Shown here: in pieces, positions 42,757 through 50,347 of the stretch
Numbering within the stretch: position 1 is the first letter of the stretch
How the letters are laid out: every line of letters begins with the position of its first letter
Source of the DNA: Labrys sp. KNU-23
GTDB lineage: Bacteria; Pseudomonadota; Alphaproteobacteria; Rhizobiales; Labraceae
Assembly: GCF_008330945.1 (NCBI RefSeq)
Contig: NZ_CP043489.1
Span: forward strand, 4,041,501 to 4,105,500
Length of the DNA stretch: 64,000 nucleotides
Reading direction: 5' to 3'
Made by a program: the position numbers and the translations under genes
The notes under the pieces: generated by a model
Told to the model about the DNA's origin: nothing
What the model saw: only the letters and a program-made list of their open reading frames with translations
Database searches by the model: none

Positions 42757-43662
42757 TCAGGCCAGCTCTTGCGAGCGCAGCTGTTCGGGCGGGTGGCCAG
42801 CGGCCACGAAGCCACGGACCGTCAGTCCGATTTTCCAGTTCTTCTGCTTGCCGGTGATCGAAAAGAGATTGTAGGAGGCCGGCCAGCGGGCGCGCTCCGG
42901 CGCGGCCGAGGCCGAGGGCGTGCACACCACCGGTATCGGCCCCTTCGGGCCTTTGAGACGGTGCACCAGCCCGGTATGGATATGCCCGTGCAGGACGAGC
43001 TCGGCGCCGGTGCGGCGCAGCACGGCGTTCAGTCGGTCGCAATCGATCAGCATGGCGGTCGGGCCGGCATCCTGGCGGCGCACGGGATGATGCAGCATGA
43101 CCACCCGGCAATAGCCCTCATGCTCTAGATGTTCGAGAATGGGTCCGAGCTTGGCGATCTGGCGCGGACCGAGCTTGCCGGTTGCCATGAAAGGCGCGGT
43201 CGGAATGGCGCTGGACAGGCCGACGAGAGCTACTTTTCCGCGGATGCGCACATAGGGAAAGCGTTCGTCCTCGTCGAGCGGATGAGCGCCTGTGTTGTCG
43301 CCGCGCATCCAGGGATCGAAAGCCGAGAGCAGATGGAGGGCGCCGCCCTTGGTGTAGGCATCGTGATTGCCGGGCACCAGCGAGACGAAATCGGGCGCGC
43401 CGACTGTTTCGAGAAAGGCGCGTGCCGCCGGGTACTCGCCGGGCAAAGCGAGATTGACCACGTCGCCGGTCAGGGCGATATGGTCGGGCGATTGGGCATG
43501 CAGATCCGCGAGGAGTTGCTGCAGCACGTCCATGCGGTGGACGTCGCGGCGGCCTCGATTCCAGTTGATCCAGCCTAGAACCCGCTTTCCTGCCAGTTCC
43601 TTGGCCCTGGCTCGCGGCAAAGGCCCGATATGGGGGTCTGAAAGATGCGCGAGCTTGAACAT
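42757..43662 (-). CDS. metallophosphoesterase (calcineurin-like)
   Basis: 301 aa cytoplasmic. Dimetal motifs in order: AHLSDPHIG (D-x-H), ALTGDVVN (G-D), SLVPGNHDAY (G-N-H-D), VMLHHPVRR and LHGHIHTGLV (G-H-x-H). Distant relatives include CpdA and Icc-type cAMP phosphodiesterases, but the second half is not close enough to name. Divergent from the region before the Nudix gene. Confidence 0.92.
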   Translation of the reverse strand: MFKLAHLSDPHIGPLPRARAKELAGKRVLGWINWNRGRRDVHRMDVLQQLLADLHAQSPDHIALTGDVVNLALPGEYPAARAFLETVGAPDFVSLVPGNHDAYTKGGALHLLSAFDPWMRGDNTGAHPLDEDERFPYVRIRGKVALVGLSSAIPTAPFMATGKLGPRQIAKLGPILEHLEHEGYCRVVMLHHPVRRQDAGPTAMLIDCDRLNAVLRRTGAELVLHGHIHTGLVHRLKGPKGPIPVVCTPSASAAPERARWPASYNLFSITGKQKNWKIGLTVRGFVAAGHPPEQLRSQELA

Positions 43663-44135
43663 CAGGAGGCAATCAGGGAGGCGGGTATCACGAAGCGACG
43701 ATCGCTGGTGCTAGCGTGGCCATATGACCTGTCTCTGTCAACGCAAAACGCCTGCGCGTCCTCGTGAACGGCAGGCGTCGTTTCGGCTGGGGATCATCGA
43801 CCACCGTCGTGGGGCGGGACGATCGTTAAGCTTTGCTGAAGGTCAACAATGCGACAGTGTCGCGGGTCGCCTGGGTCTTGGCACGGATACGAACGGCGCT
43901 GGCAAGCAGCCGGAAATAGGTAAACATTGAACTCTACCGGGGCGACAGCCCCTGGGTCTCCTCTATTAGGGTGGCGCTTCTATAGCGTAAAATTAGGTAT
44001 TTTACCACCCGGTAAAGGCTGCTTGGCGCGCTGGACAGCCATGCATGGGCGGGATGGCAGGGTGCCGGAAGTTTTTTGTCACTGCTGTCCGGAAAAAGGC
44101 TTGGCCGTTCTCTTTCAATCACTGAGCATCAACGG
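43663..44135. other. gene-free 473-bp gap with hairpins
   Basis: No gene is supported; short frames at 43724-43930 and 43927-44139 have no recognisable product. It has a stem ACGCCTGC/GCAGGCGT (43748-43755 with 43771-43778, 15-nt loop), a GGGGC-GACA-GCCCC hairpin at 43939-43952, and the AT-rich inverted repeat described separately. It could hold a small RNA; not testable by eye. Confidence 0.5.
43987..44005. promoter_or_regulatory. inverted repeat GTAAAAT-TAGGT-ATTTTAC
   Basis: Perfect 7-bp arms, 5-bp spacer, 131 bp ahead of the Nudix start, in an AT-rich pocket. Operator-like; no local regulator is present. Confidence 0.5.
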
Positions 44136-44624
44136 ATGATTTCTTCTTCAATTACATTGCGACAGAAGGTCGGACGTCTGGTGACTCCGCTTTTCATGAT
44201 CTATTTCCGGATGCAGCGCGGTATGACTTTGGGGGTGCGCGCTGCCGTACTCGATGGCAAGGACAGGGTCTTTCTGGTGCGGCATACCTATGTGCCGGGC
44301 TGGTATCTTCCCGGCGGCGGCATCGAGACCGGAGAAACCGCGCTGGAGGCCCTGGCGCGCGAACTCGACGAAGAGGGGCACATCCGTCTCGAAGGGCCCC
44401 CGGAATTGCAGGGCCTCTATTGGAACAGGGAAATCAGTCGCCGTGACCACGTGGCCTTCTTCGTGGTCCGGCACTACGCCCAGGTGCAGCCCCGCCTGCC
44501 GGATCACGAGATTGCCGAGGCCGGCTTCTTTGCCCTCGACGCGCTGCCGGAAGAGACCACCAAGGCAACACGCCGCCGGCTCGACGAAGTGGCGGGACGG
44601 CGCCAGCCGGACGGCTTGTGGTGA
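44136..44624 (+). CDS. NUDIX hydrolase
   Basis: 162 aa. The Nudix box is complete: GGGIETGETALEALARELDE-EG (about residues 60-82), fitting G-x5-E-x7-R-E-U-x-E-E-x-G. The family hydrolyses nucleoside diphosphate derivatives; substrate not set. An N-terminal hydrophobic part (RLVTPLFMIYFRMQRGMTLG) is common in a Hyphomicrobiales subgroup. ATG 44136 follows GGATG-type AACGG without a strong ribosome site. Confidence 0.9.
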   Translation: MISSSITLRQKVGRLVTPLFMIYFRMQRGMTLGVRAAVLDGKDRVFLVRHTYVPGWYLPGGGIETGETALEALARELDEEGHIRLEGPPELQGLYWNREISRRDHVAFFVVRHYAQVQPRLPDHEIAEAGFFALDALPEETTKATRRRLDEVAGRRQPDGLW

Positions 44625-44851
44625 TCGGGGACCCGCACGTGGCAGGCCTGTTCCCGAAATGGCACAATCGGCGCGCCAAAATATGGCCGGATCGATAAAT
44701 CCGGTTGTAAGGCGGCGGCTTTTGCTGTACGCGCCGGCCATGATGACAAAGAGCCTTCAGCTGCGACGACGAACCGTGGTTTCGCTCCACTCCCTTTCGC
44801 GCGCCTGAACGGTTGAGCCGGCGGGCGCCTCTGCCTGCCGGAACCATCGCA

Positions 44852-45349
44852 ATGCCTGAAATCGCTATCGACCTCACCCCTGAGACGCCGGACGACGGCG
44901 CCGTCATCGACAAGCTGCACGAACGGGCTTTTGGTCCCGGACGCTTCGCCCGCACGGCCTTTCGACTGCGTGAGGGAGTGCCGCCTCATCCCAAGCTGTC
45001 CTACGTGGCGCGCATCGGTTCGATGATCGTGGGTTCCATCCGGCTGACGCCGATCCATGTCGGCGAGGCCCCGGCTCTGTTGCTCGGGCCTCTGACGGTG
45101 GAGCCTGCTTTCCGCTCTCGGGGCATCGGCATGACGCTGATGCAGGCCAGCTTGACGGAAGCCGCCAAGATCGGCCATCGGCTCGTCATCCTGGTGGGCG
45201 ACGAGCCCTATTACAGCCGGATCGGCTTCAAGCGCATTGCGCCGGGGAGGGTGGCACTGCCCGGGCCGGTCGATCCGCTGCGTCTCCTGGTGAAGGAACT
45301 CGTCGCGGGCGCCTTCGAAGGGGTCGCGGGCGCCGCGCGCGGCGGCTGA
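44852..45349 (+). CDS. GNAT-family N-acetyltransferase
   Basis: 165 aa. The acetyl-CoA loop is in VEPAFRSRGIGMTLMQASL (R-x-x-G-x-G/A, about residues 85-103) and the C-terminal part has VGDEPYYSRIGFKRI, typical of the YhbS/predicted N-acetyltransferase group. ATG 44852 (MPEIAIDLTPETP) starts the domain; an upstream in-frame start at 44813 adds a non-conserved tail. Convergent with cca. Confidence 0.9.
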   Translation: MPEIAIDLTPETPDDGAVIDKLHERAFGPGRFARTAFRLREGVPPHPKLSYVARIGSMIVGSIRLTPIHVGEAPALLLGPLTVEPAFRSRGIGMTLMQASLTEAAKIGHRLVILVGDEPYYSRIGFKRIAPGRVALPGPVDPLRLLVKELVAGAFEGVAGAARGG

Positions 45350-45381
45350 TCACGGCTGCGCGTTCCCGGATCCCGAGCCGG

Positions 45382-46599
45382 TCATGCGGTCGCACGCACG
45401 GCTGCGTCCAGGATGGCTTGGCGCTGCTGGTCGTCCTCGCTGAAACCGCCGTCGATCCAGGCCTGCTCGGCGCAAGCGAGGATGCGGCCGATGCGGGGGC
45501 CGGGCTCGATGCCGAGGCGCGCGAGATCCCTGCCGCTGAAGGGCGCATCGGGAACGGCCCAACGGTCCGGCAAAGCCAGGACCTCGGTAAAATCCGTGTC
45601 GGCGTGCTGTGCAGCCGCGACCAGCATGCCGTCGCGATAAAGGTCGGGGCCCAGGCGATAGAGCCATTCCTGGGCCTTGAGGAGTGTGGGGGGCTGCCTG
45701 ACGCTCTCCAGCACCATGCCGATCGTAGCGAGGCGCTTGGCTTCGGCATTGGACAGGCGTAGCCGTGTCGCCAGCCGCTCGGCATCGAGCCGCGTGAACA
45801 GGCCGAGGGCCGCCAGCCGTCTGATGGGGTCGGGTTCCACCTGGCTCCGGGCTTCGAGACCGGCGAGGTGCCGGAATGCCTCGACACGGGCGATGCCTCC
45901 CAGCAGGATGCCGAGAAAGCCGGCATCGCCGATCTCGGCGAGGATCTCCGCCGCCCGCGGTGCAATGAGCAATTTGAGAAGTTCGGCCCTTACGCGTTCG
46001 GCCGAGAGCCGGCGCAGGCCCTCGCGCCCGCGTATCGCCGCTGCAAAGCTTGTCCCGTCGAGCGATCCCTTGCCGAAGCGGGCATGGAAGCGAAACAGGC
46101 GCAGGATGCGCAGATAATCCTCGGCGATGCGCTGATCGGCATCGCCGAGGAAGCGCACGCGCCGGTCGGCGATGTCGGCCAGGCCGCTGGCATAGTCGTG
46201 CAGCCGGCCGTCGGGGGAGAGCGAGAGGGCGTTGATGGTGAAGTCACGCCGAAAGGCGTCGGCCCGGAAATCGCGGCCGAAATGCACCACGGCGCGGCGG
46301 CCATCCGTCTCGATGTCCTCGCGCAGCGTCGTCACTTCAAGGGGATGGCCGTCGATGACCACGGTCACCGTGCCGTGCTCGATGCCTGTTGGCACGACCT
46401 TCCAGCCCTGGGCCCGCGCCCGGGCCGCCGTCTCGGCGGGCAGGGCGGTAGTGGCGATGTCCCAGTCGGAGACGGCCTCGCCGAGCAGTACATTGCGCAC
46501 GGCTCCTCCGACCACCCGCGCTTCTTCCCCGTCGCGGTTCAGGGCCGCGAGCAGCATCGACAAAGGCGGCTTGTCGAGCCAGGGAAAACGCTCATCCAT
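45382..46599 (-). CDS. cca: CCA tRNA nucleotidyltransferase
   Basis: 405 aa. Adds CCA to tRNA 3' ends. The class II nucleotidyltransferase head is VVGGAVRNVLLGEAVSDWDIATT with the catalytic D-W-D/E; then RVRFLGDADQRIAEDYLRIL-R-L-F-R-F and the ERVRAELLKLLIA helix, both hallmarks. No HD domain is needed in this alphaproteobacterial form. Last gene of a four-gene minus-strand cluster after DUF6111. Confidence 0.95.
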   Translation of the reverse strand: MDERFPWLDKPPLSMLLAALNRDGEEARVVGGAVRNVLLGEAVSDWDIATTALPAETAARARAQGWKVVPTGIEHGTVTVVIDGHPLEVTTLREDIETDGRRAVVHFGRDFRADAFRRDFTINALSLSPDGRLHDYASGLADIADRRVRFLGDADQRIAEDYLRILRLFRFHARFGKGSLDGTSFAAAIRGREGLRRLSAERVRAELLKLLIAPRAAEILAEIGDAGFLGILLGGIARVEAFRHLAGLEARSQVEPDPIRRLAALGLFTRLDAERLATRLRLSNAEAKRLATIGMVLESVRQPPTLLKAQEWLYRLGPDLYRDGMLVAAAQHADTDFTEVLALPDRWAVPDAPFSGRDLARLGIEPGPRIGRILACAEQAWIDGGFSEDDQQRQAILDAAVRATA

Positions 46600-46711
46600 C
46601 CGATCAAGTATCCCAAGGCATTTCCAGAAAAGCTGCAGGCCTTTCGGCTAATAAAATGCGTCAAAACAATAAGTTGGAGCAAGGTACGATTCGAGGAAAT
46701 CGGATTTTGCA

Positions 46712-46972
46712 CTATCGCGTCTGAGGCTCGACGAGCTTGCCATTCTCCATATGCGCGGGGACATAGGCACTTCCGGCGGGAGCTCCGCCATAATGGGCAA
46801 AGAACGCCAGGCCGACGGCCATGCACACCACACCCAGCGCGATCAGCCGCAGCAGCGGGACCCCCGTCTGAGTGGCGGCGTCGGCCCGCTTGCCGCGCAG
46901 CAGCAGCCAGATCCCATAGATCAGGAAAGGCAGGATGAACAGCACTGCCTCGAACAGGAAAGGCCGGAACAT
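46712..46972 (-). CDS. DUF6111-family membrane protein
   Basis: 86 aa, two TM helices (LFEAVLFILPFLIYGIWLLL and LRLIALGVVCMAVGLAFFAH), then a short tail PAHMENGKLVEPQTR. Always found between the Nudix CoA-pyrophosphatase and cca in this clade as far as I know. Function unknown. Confidence 0.85.
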   Translation of the reverse strand: MFRPFLFEAVLFILPFLIYGIWLLLRGKRADAATQTGVPLLRLIALGVVCMAVGLAFFAHYGGAPAGSAYVPAHMENGKLVEPQTR

Positions 46973-46993
46973 CAGCGTACGACCTTCATTGTC

Positions 46994-47659
46994 TCAGCCA
47001 TAGATCCGCTCAAAGAGGGTATGGATGATTCCCGCCGTCACGCCCCAGATATAGTGATCCTGCCAGGGAATTGCATAATATTGGCGCATGGCTCCCCGCC
47101 ATTCGCGGCTTTCGGCAATGTGGTTGGCCGGATTCATCAGGAAGCCCAGCGGGCATTCGAACACGCTGTCGACCTCGGCGGGATTGAGATGCAGCACCAT
47201 GCCCGGGTCGGCCAGAGCCACCACCGGCGCGACGCGGTAGCCCGAGCCGGTGAGATAGAGATCGAGATAGCCGATCGGCCGGATCAGGCTCGCTGACAGG
47301 CCGACTTCCTCCTCGGCCTCGCGCAAGGCCGCCGCGAGCACGCTACCGTCGTCAGGATCGATGCGTCCGCCGGGAAAGGCGATCTGGCCCGAATGGTTGC
47401 GCAGCGCGCTCGAGCGATGGGTGAGCAGCACCGTCGGCCCCTCCGGCCGGTCGATGAGGGCGATCAGCACGGCCGCAGGCTTGGAGGGGATTGCGGGCAA
47501 TTCGGCGAGCAGGCCGGGAGAGAAGCGATGATCGCCATGATCGGGCACGCTGTCGAGATGCAGCCCTGCCGGCGGCTCCACGGCAAGCCGGTGCCGGGCT
47601 CGTTCGAGAAAGGCTTCGAGCTCGGGATGGTGGGTCGGTGAGGGAAGGGCGGTCAGCAT
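46994..47659 (-). CDS. CoA pyrophosphatase (NUDIX, YeaB/NudL-like)
   Basis: 221 aa. Upstream UPF0035 motif LLTHRSSALRNHSGQIAFPG and the Nudix box GGRIDPDDGSVLAAALREAE-EEVG mark the CoA-pyrophosphatase group that cleaves CoA to 4'-phosphopantetheine and adenosine 3',5'-bisphosphate. ATG 47659 sits 1 bp after the DUF1285 stop, so it is translationally linked to it. Confidence 0.92.
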   Translation of the reverse strand: MLTALPSPTHHPELEAFLERARHRLAVEPPAGLHLDSVPDHGDHRFSPGLLAELPAIPSKPAAVLIALIDRPEGPTVLLTHRSSALRNHSGQIAFPGGRIDPDDGSVLAAALREAEEEVGLSASLIRPIGYLDLYLTGSGYRVAPVVALADPGMVLHLNPAEVDSVFECPLGFLMNPANHIAESREWRGAMRQYYAIPWQDHYIWGVTAGIIHTLFERIYG

Positions 47660-47660
47660 G

Positions 47661-48242
47661 TCAGTACACGGCACCGATTTCATCGGCAGGCGCCATGGCA
47701 AAGAAGCTGCCGCCCGAGGCGACACCGAACATGGCGACACCGTCGATCTCCCGGACTTCGCCGAGATCGGCAAGGTCATAATACAAAGCCCGGTTGACCC
47801 GAGCCCAAAGGCCGGCACGCACATGCACATAGGGCTTGAGTCCTTCGGAAGCTCCGATCTCGAACCGCATGGGATGATCCGGGCCGGCCTCGGTCCAGTC
47901 GTCGACATTGGTGCGGAAGGCCAGGGTTCGCACGCCTGCCCCCTCGTCAACGCGCATCTCCACGGCGACGAAGGGCACGTCGTCAACCGCGATGCCGACG
48001 CGCTCCACCGGTGTCACCAGGACATATCGGTCCTCGTCGCGGCGCAGGATCGAGGCAAACAGCTTGACGAGCTCGATCCGCCCTATCGGGCTCTTCATGT
48101 AGTGCCAGCTGCCATCGGCCGCGATGCGCATGTCGATATCGCCGCAGAACGGGGGATTCCACAGATGCACCGGACGGGCGCCGGCATGCTTGCCGGTTTC
48201 CTTGACGGCTTTGGTCAATCCGGCCAGATCGGTCTGGGCCAT
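47661..48242 (-). CDS. DUF1285-domain protein
   Basis: 193 aa, no membrane segment or signal. Blocks ARPVHLWNPPFCGDIDMRI, SPIGRIELVKLFASILRRD and GVWARV-like HVRAGLWARVNRALYYDL match the DUF1285 family, function unknown. ATG 48242 (MAQTD) is preferred over GTG 48254. First gene of the minus-strand cluster, divergent from the MoxR gene. Confidence 0.9.
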   Translation of the reverse strand: MAQTDLAGLTKAVKETGKHAGARPVHLWNPPFCGDIDMRIAADGSWHYMKSPIGRIELVKLFASILRRDEDRYVLVTPVERVGIAVDDVPFVAVEMRVDEGAGVRTLAFRTNVDDWTEAGPDHPMRFEIGASEGLKPYVHVRAGLWARVNRALYYDLADLGEVREIDGVAMFGVASGGSFFAMAPADEIGAVY

Positions 48243-48391
48243 AGTCGAAATCACTCGGTGATAAAACGGACGTGAAAACGGCAGAGAAACTCTCGCTCCT
48301 GCCTTAGTTGCTCTCTAGTATCCTGCGATACAAGGGAATCGCGCAAGCTTTCCCATTATCCAGCGCCAGTCCGGCGCGTTTCCTGCGAGGC

Positions 48392-49393
48392 ATGATGACG
48401 GCCGATACCGCCACCAATCTCGATGAAGCCATCATCCGTTCGGCCGAAAGCACGGCAGATCTGATCAAGCGGGCCCGCGAAGCCGTGCATGGCGTGATCT
48501 TCGGCCAGGAGGCCGTGGTCGATGGCGCTCTGATCACCTTGTTGTCGGGCGGACACGGCCTGCTCGTCGGCGTGCCCGGCCTCGCCAAGACCAAGCTGGT
48601 CGAGACGCTCGGCGTGGTGCTCGGGCTCGATGCCAAGCGCGTGCAATTCACGCCGGACCTGATGCCTTCCGATATCCTCGGCACCGAAGTGCTCGATGCC
48701 AGCGAAACCGGCAAGCGCAGCTTTCGTTTCGTGCGCGGGCCGGTTTTCGCACAATTGCTGATGGCCGACGAGATCAACCGTGCCTCGCCGCGCACGCAGT
48801 CGGCACTGCTGCAAGCCATGCAGGAATATCACATCACCGTGGCAGGCGAGCGCCATGACCTGCCCAAGCCCTTCCATGTCCTGGCGACCCAGAACCCCCT
48901 CGAGCAGGAAGGCACCTATCCCCTGCCGGAAGCTCAGCTCGACCGTTTCCTGATGCAGATCGACGTGCCCTATCCCGATCGCGAGGACGAGAAGCGCATT
49001 CTGCTCTTCACCACCGGTGCCGAGGAGACTCCCGCACGGCCTGCCATGAGCGTCGCGGACCTTCTGGGCGCTCAACGCCTCGTCCGGCGGCTGCCGGTGG
49101 GTGAGTCGGTGGTGGAAGCGATTCTCACGCTGGTGCGCTCGGCCCGACCGGGCGAGACCCCCGACCTTGCCGGCAAGATCGCCTGGGGCCCGGGACCGCG
49201 CGCCAGCCAGGCCCTGATGCTTGCGGTCAGGGCGCGTGCCCTGGTGCAGGGCCGGTTCTCGCCCTCGATCGACGACGTGGTCGCTCTTGCCGAACCGGTG
49301 CTCAAGCACCGCATGGCCCTCAGCTTTGCTGCCCGGGCCGATGGTGAAAGTATTGAGGGTGTGATCGGGCGCCTCGCGCGCAAATTGGGCTGA
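48392..49393 (+). CDS. MoxR-family AAA+ ATPase
   Basis: 333 aa. Walker A GVPGLAKTKLVE (the MoxR form with A-K-T), Walker B LLMADEINRASPRTQSAL, arginine-finger region and sensor 2 near the end (GPGPRASQALMLAVRARAL). MoxR ATPases act as chaperones that insert metals or remodel von Willebrand factor A proteins; the DUF58 gene directly downstream supplies such a partner. Two start ATGs, 48392 and 48395. Confidence 0.95.
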   Translation: MMTADTATNLDEAIIRSAESTADLIKRAREAVHGVIFGQEAVVDGALITLLSGGHGLLVGVPGLAKTKLVETLGVVLGLDAKRVQFTPDLMPSDILGTEVLDASETGKRSFRFVRGPVFAQLLMADEINRASPRTQSALLQAMQEYHITVAGERHDLPKPFHVLATQNPLEQEGTYPLPEAQLDRFLMQIDVPYPDREDEKRILLFTTGAEETPARPAMSVADLLGAQRLVRRLPVGESVVEAILTLVRSARPGETPDLAGKIAWGPGPRASQALMLAVRARALVQGRFSPSIDDVVALAEPVLKHRMALSFAARADGESIEGVIGRLARKLG

Positions 49394-49398
49394 GCCGA

Positions 49399-50322
49399 AT
49401 GGTGGTTTCCACGCGGCTGATCGACGAGCACAAGGCGGCCAGGTCCGCCGGCCTGCAGCAGGCGGCGCTCGATCTGGCCGAAGCCATGCCCAGGCTTGCC
49501 TTGGAGGCGCGCCGCGTGGCGGCGACGGCGCTGCACGGGCTGCATGGCCGCCGCCGTGCGGGGCAGGGCGAGAATTTCTGGCAGTTCCGCCATTTCGCAC
49601 CGGGAGAGGCGGCCTCCAATGTCGACTGGCGCCGGTCGGCGCGCGGCGACGAACTCTATGTGCGCGAACATGAATGGGATGCGGCCCAGACCCTGTGGCT
49701 GTGGGTCGATCGCTCGGTCTCGATGAATCTCGCTTCCAGCCTGGCGCAGACCTCCAAGCTCGAACGAGCCTTGGTGCTGTGCCTGGCTCTTGCCGACCTC
49801 CTGGTGCAGGGCGGCGAACGCGTCGGACTGATCGGCCTGGCCCGGCCGACTTCGCAGCGGGCGATCATCGAAAAATTCGCCCTCGCCCTGATGACGGCGA
49901 CAGTGCCAGCCGCTGCGGAGCGCAGTGGCCTGCCCGAGCGGATCGCGCTCGGCCCCCGCAGCGAAGCCATCCTGATCGGTGATTTTCTCGATGAGCCGGA
50001 GGTGACGGCCGGCGCCATAGCCGCCCTGGCGGCCCGCGGCGCGCGTGGCCATCTTCTGGTCATTGCCGATCCCATCGAGGAGACCTTTCCGTTCGCCGGC
50101 CGCACCGAGCTCATCGATCCTGAAACCGGAGCCAAATTCCAGGCCCCGCGTGCGCAGGATATCCGCCAGGCCTATGAGGGCCGGCTTGCGGCCCATCGTG
50201 ACGCCCTGCGGGCGATCACGCACCGCTATGGCTGGAGCATGACGCTGCACCGCACCGACAAGCCAGCTTCCCAGGCCGTGCTGGCCCTGCATCCGCTGCT
50301 GCAGCAGGGAGAAGGTGTGTGA
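49399..50322 (+). CDS. DUF58-domain protein with von Willebrand A-like MIDAS
   Basis: 307 aa soluble. The DUF58 core FRHFAPGEAASNVDWRRSAR (about residues 63-82) and an E-H-E-W-D-A block lead to LWVDRSVSMNLAS, a D-x-S-x-S metal site as in vWA domains. Starts 6 bp after the MoxR stop; MoxR-DUF58 pairing is near universal. Confidence 0.95.
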   Translation: MVVSTRLIDEHKAARSAGLQQAALDLAEAMPRLALEARRVAATALHGLHGRRRAGQGENFWQFRHFAPGEAASNVDWRRSARGDELYVREHEWDAAQTLWLWVDRSVSMNLASSLAQTSKLERALVLCLALADLLVQGGERVGLIGLARPTSQRAIIEKFALALMTATVPAAAERSGLPERIALGPRSEAILIGDFLDEPEVTAGAIAALAARGARGHLLVIADPIEETFPFAGRTELIDPETGAKFQAPRAQDIRQAYEGRLAAHRDALRAITHRYGWSMTLHRTDKPASQAVLALHPLLQQGEGV

Positions 50323-50347
50323 TGGCGGCGATCGAGAGACTTGATCG

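Noticed and set aside
43724-44139. two short plus-strand frames before the Nudix gene
   Set aside because: No ribosome sites, no family-like sequence, and they overlap hairpins and the operator-like repeat.
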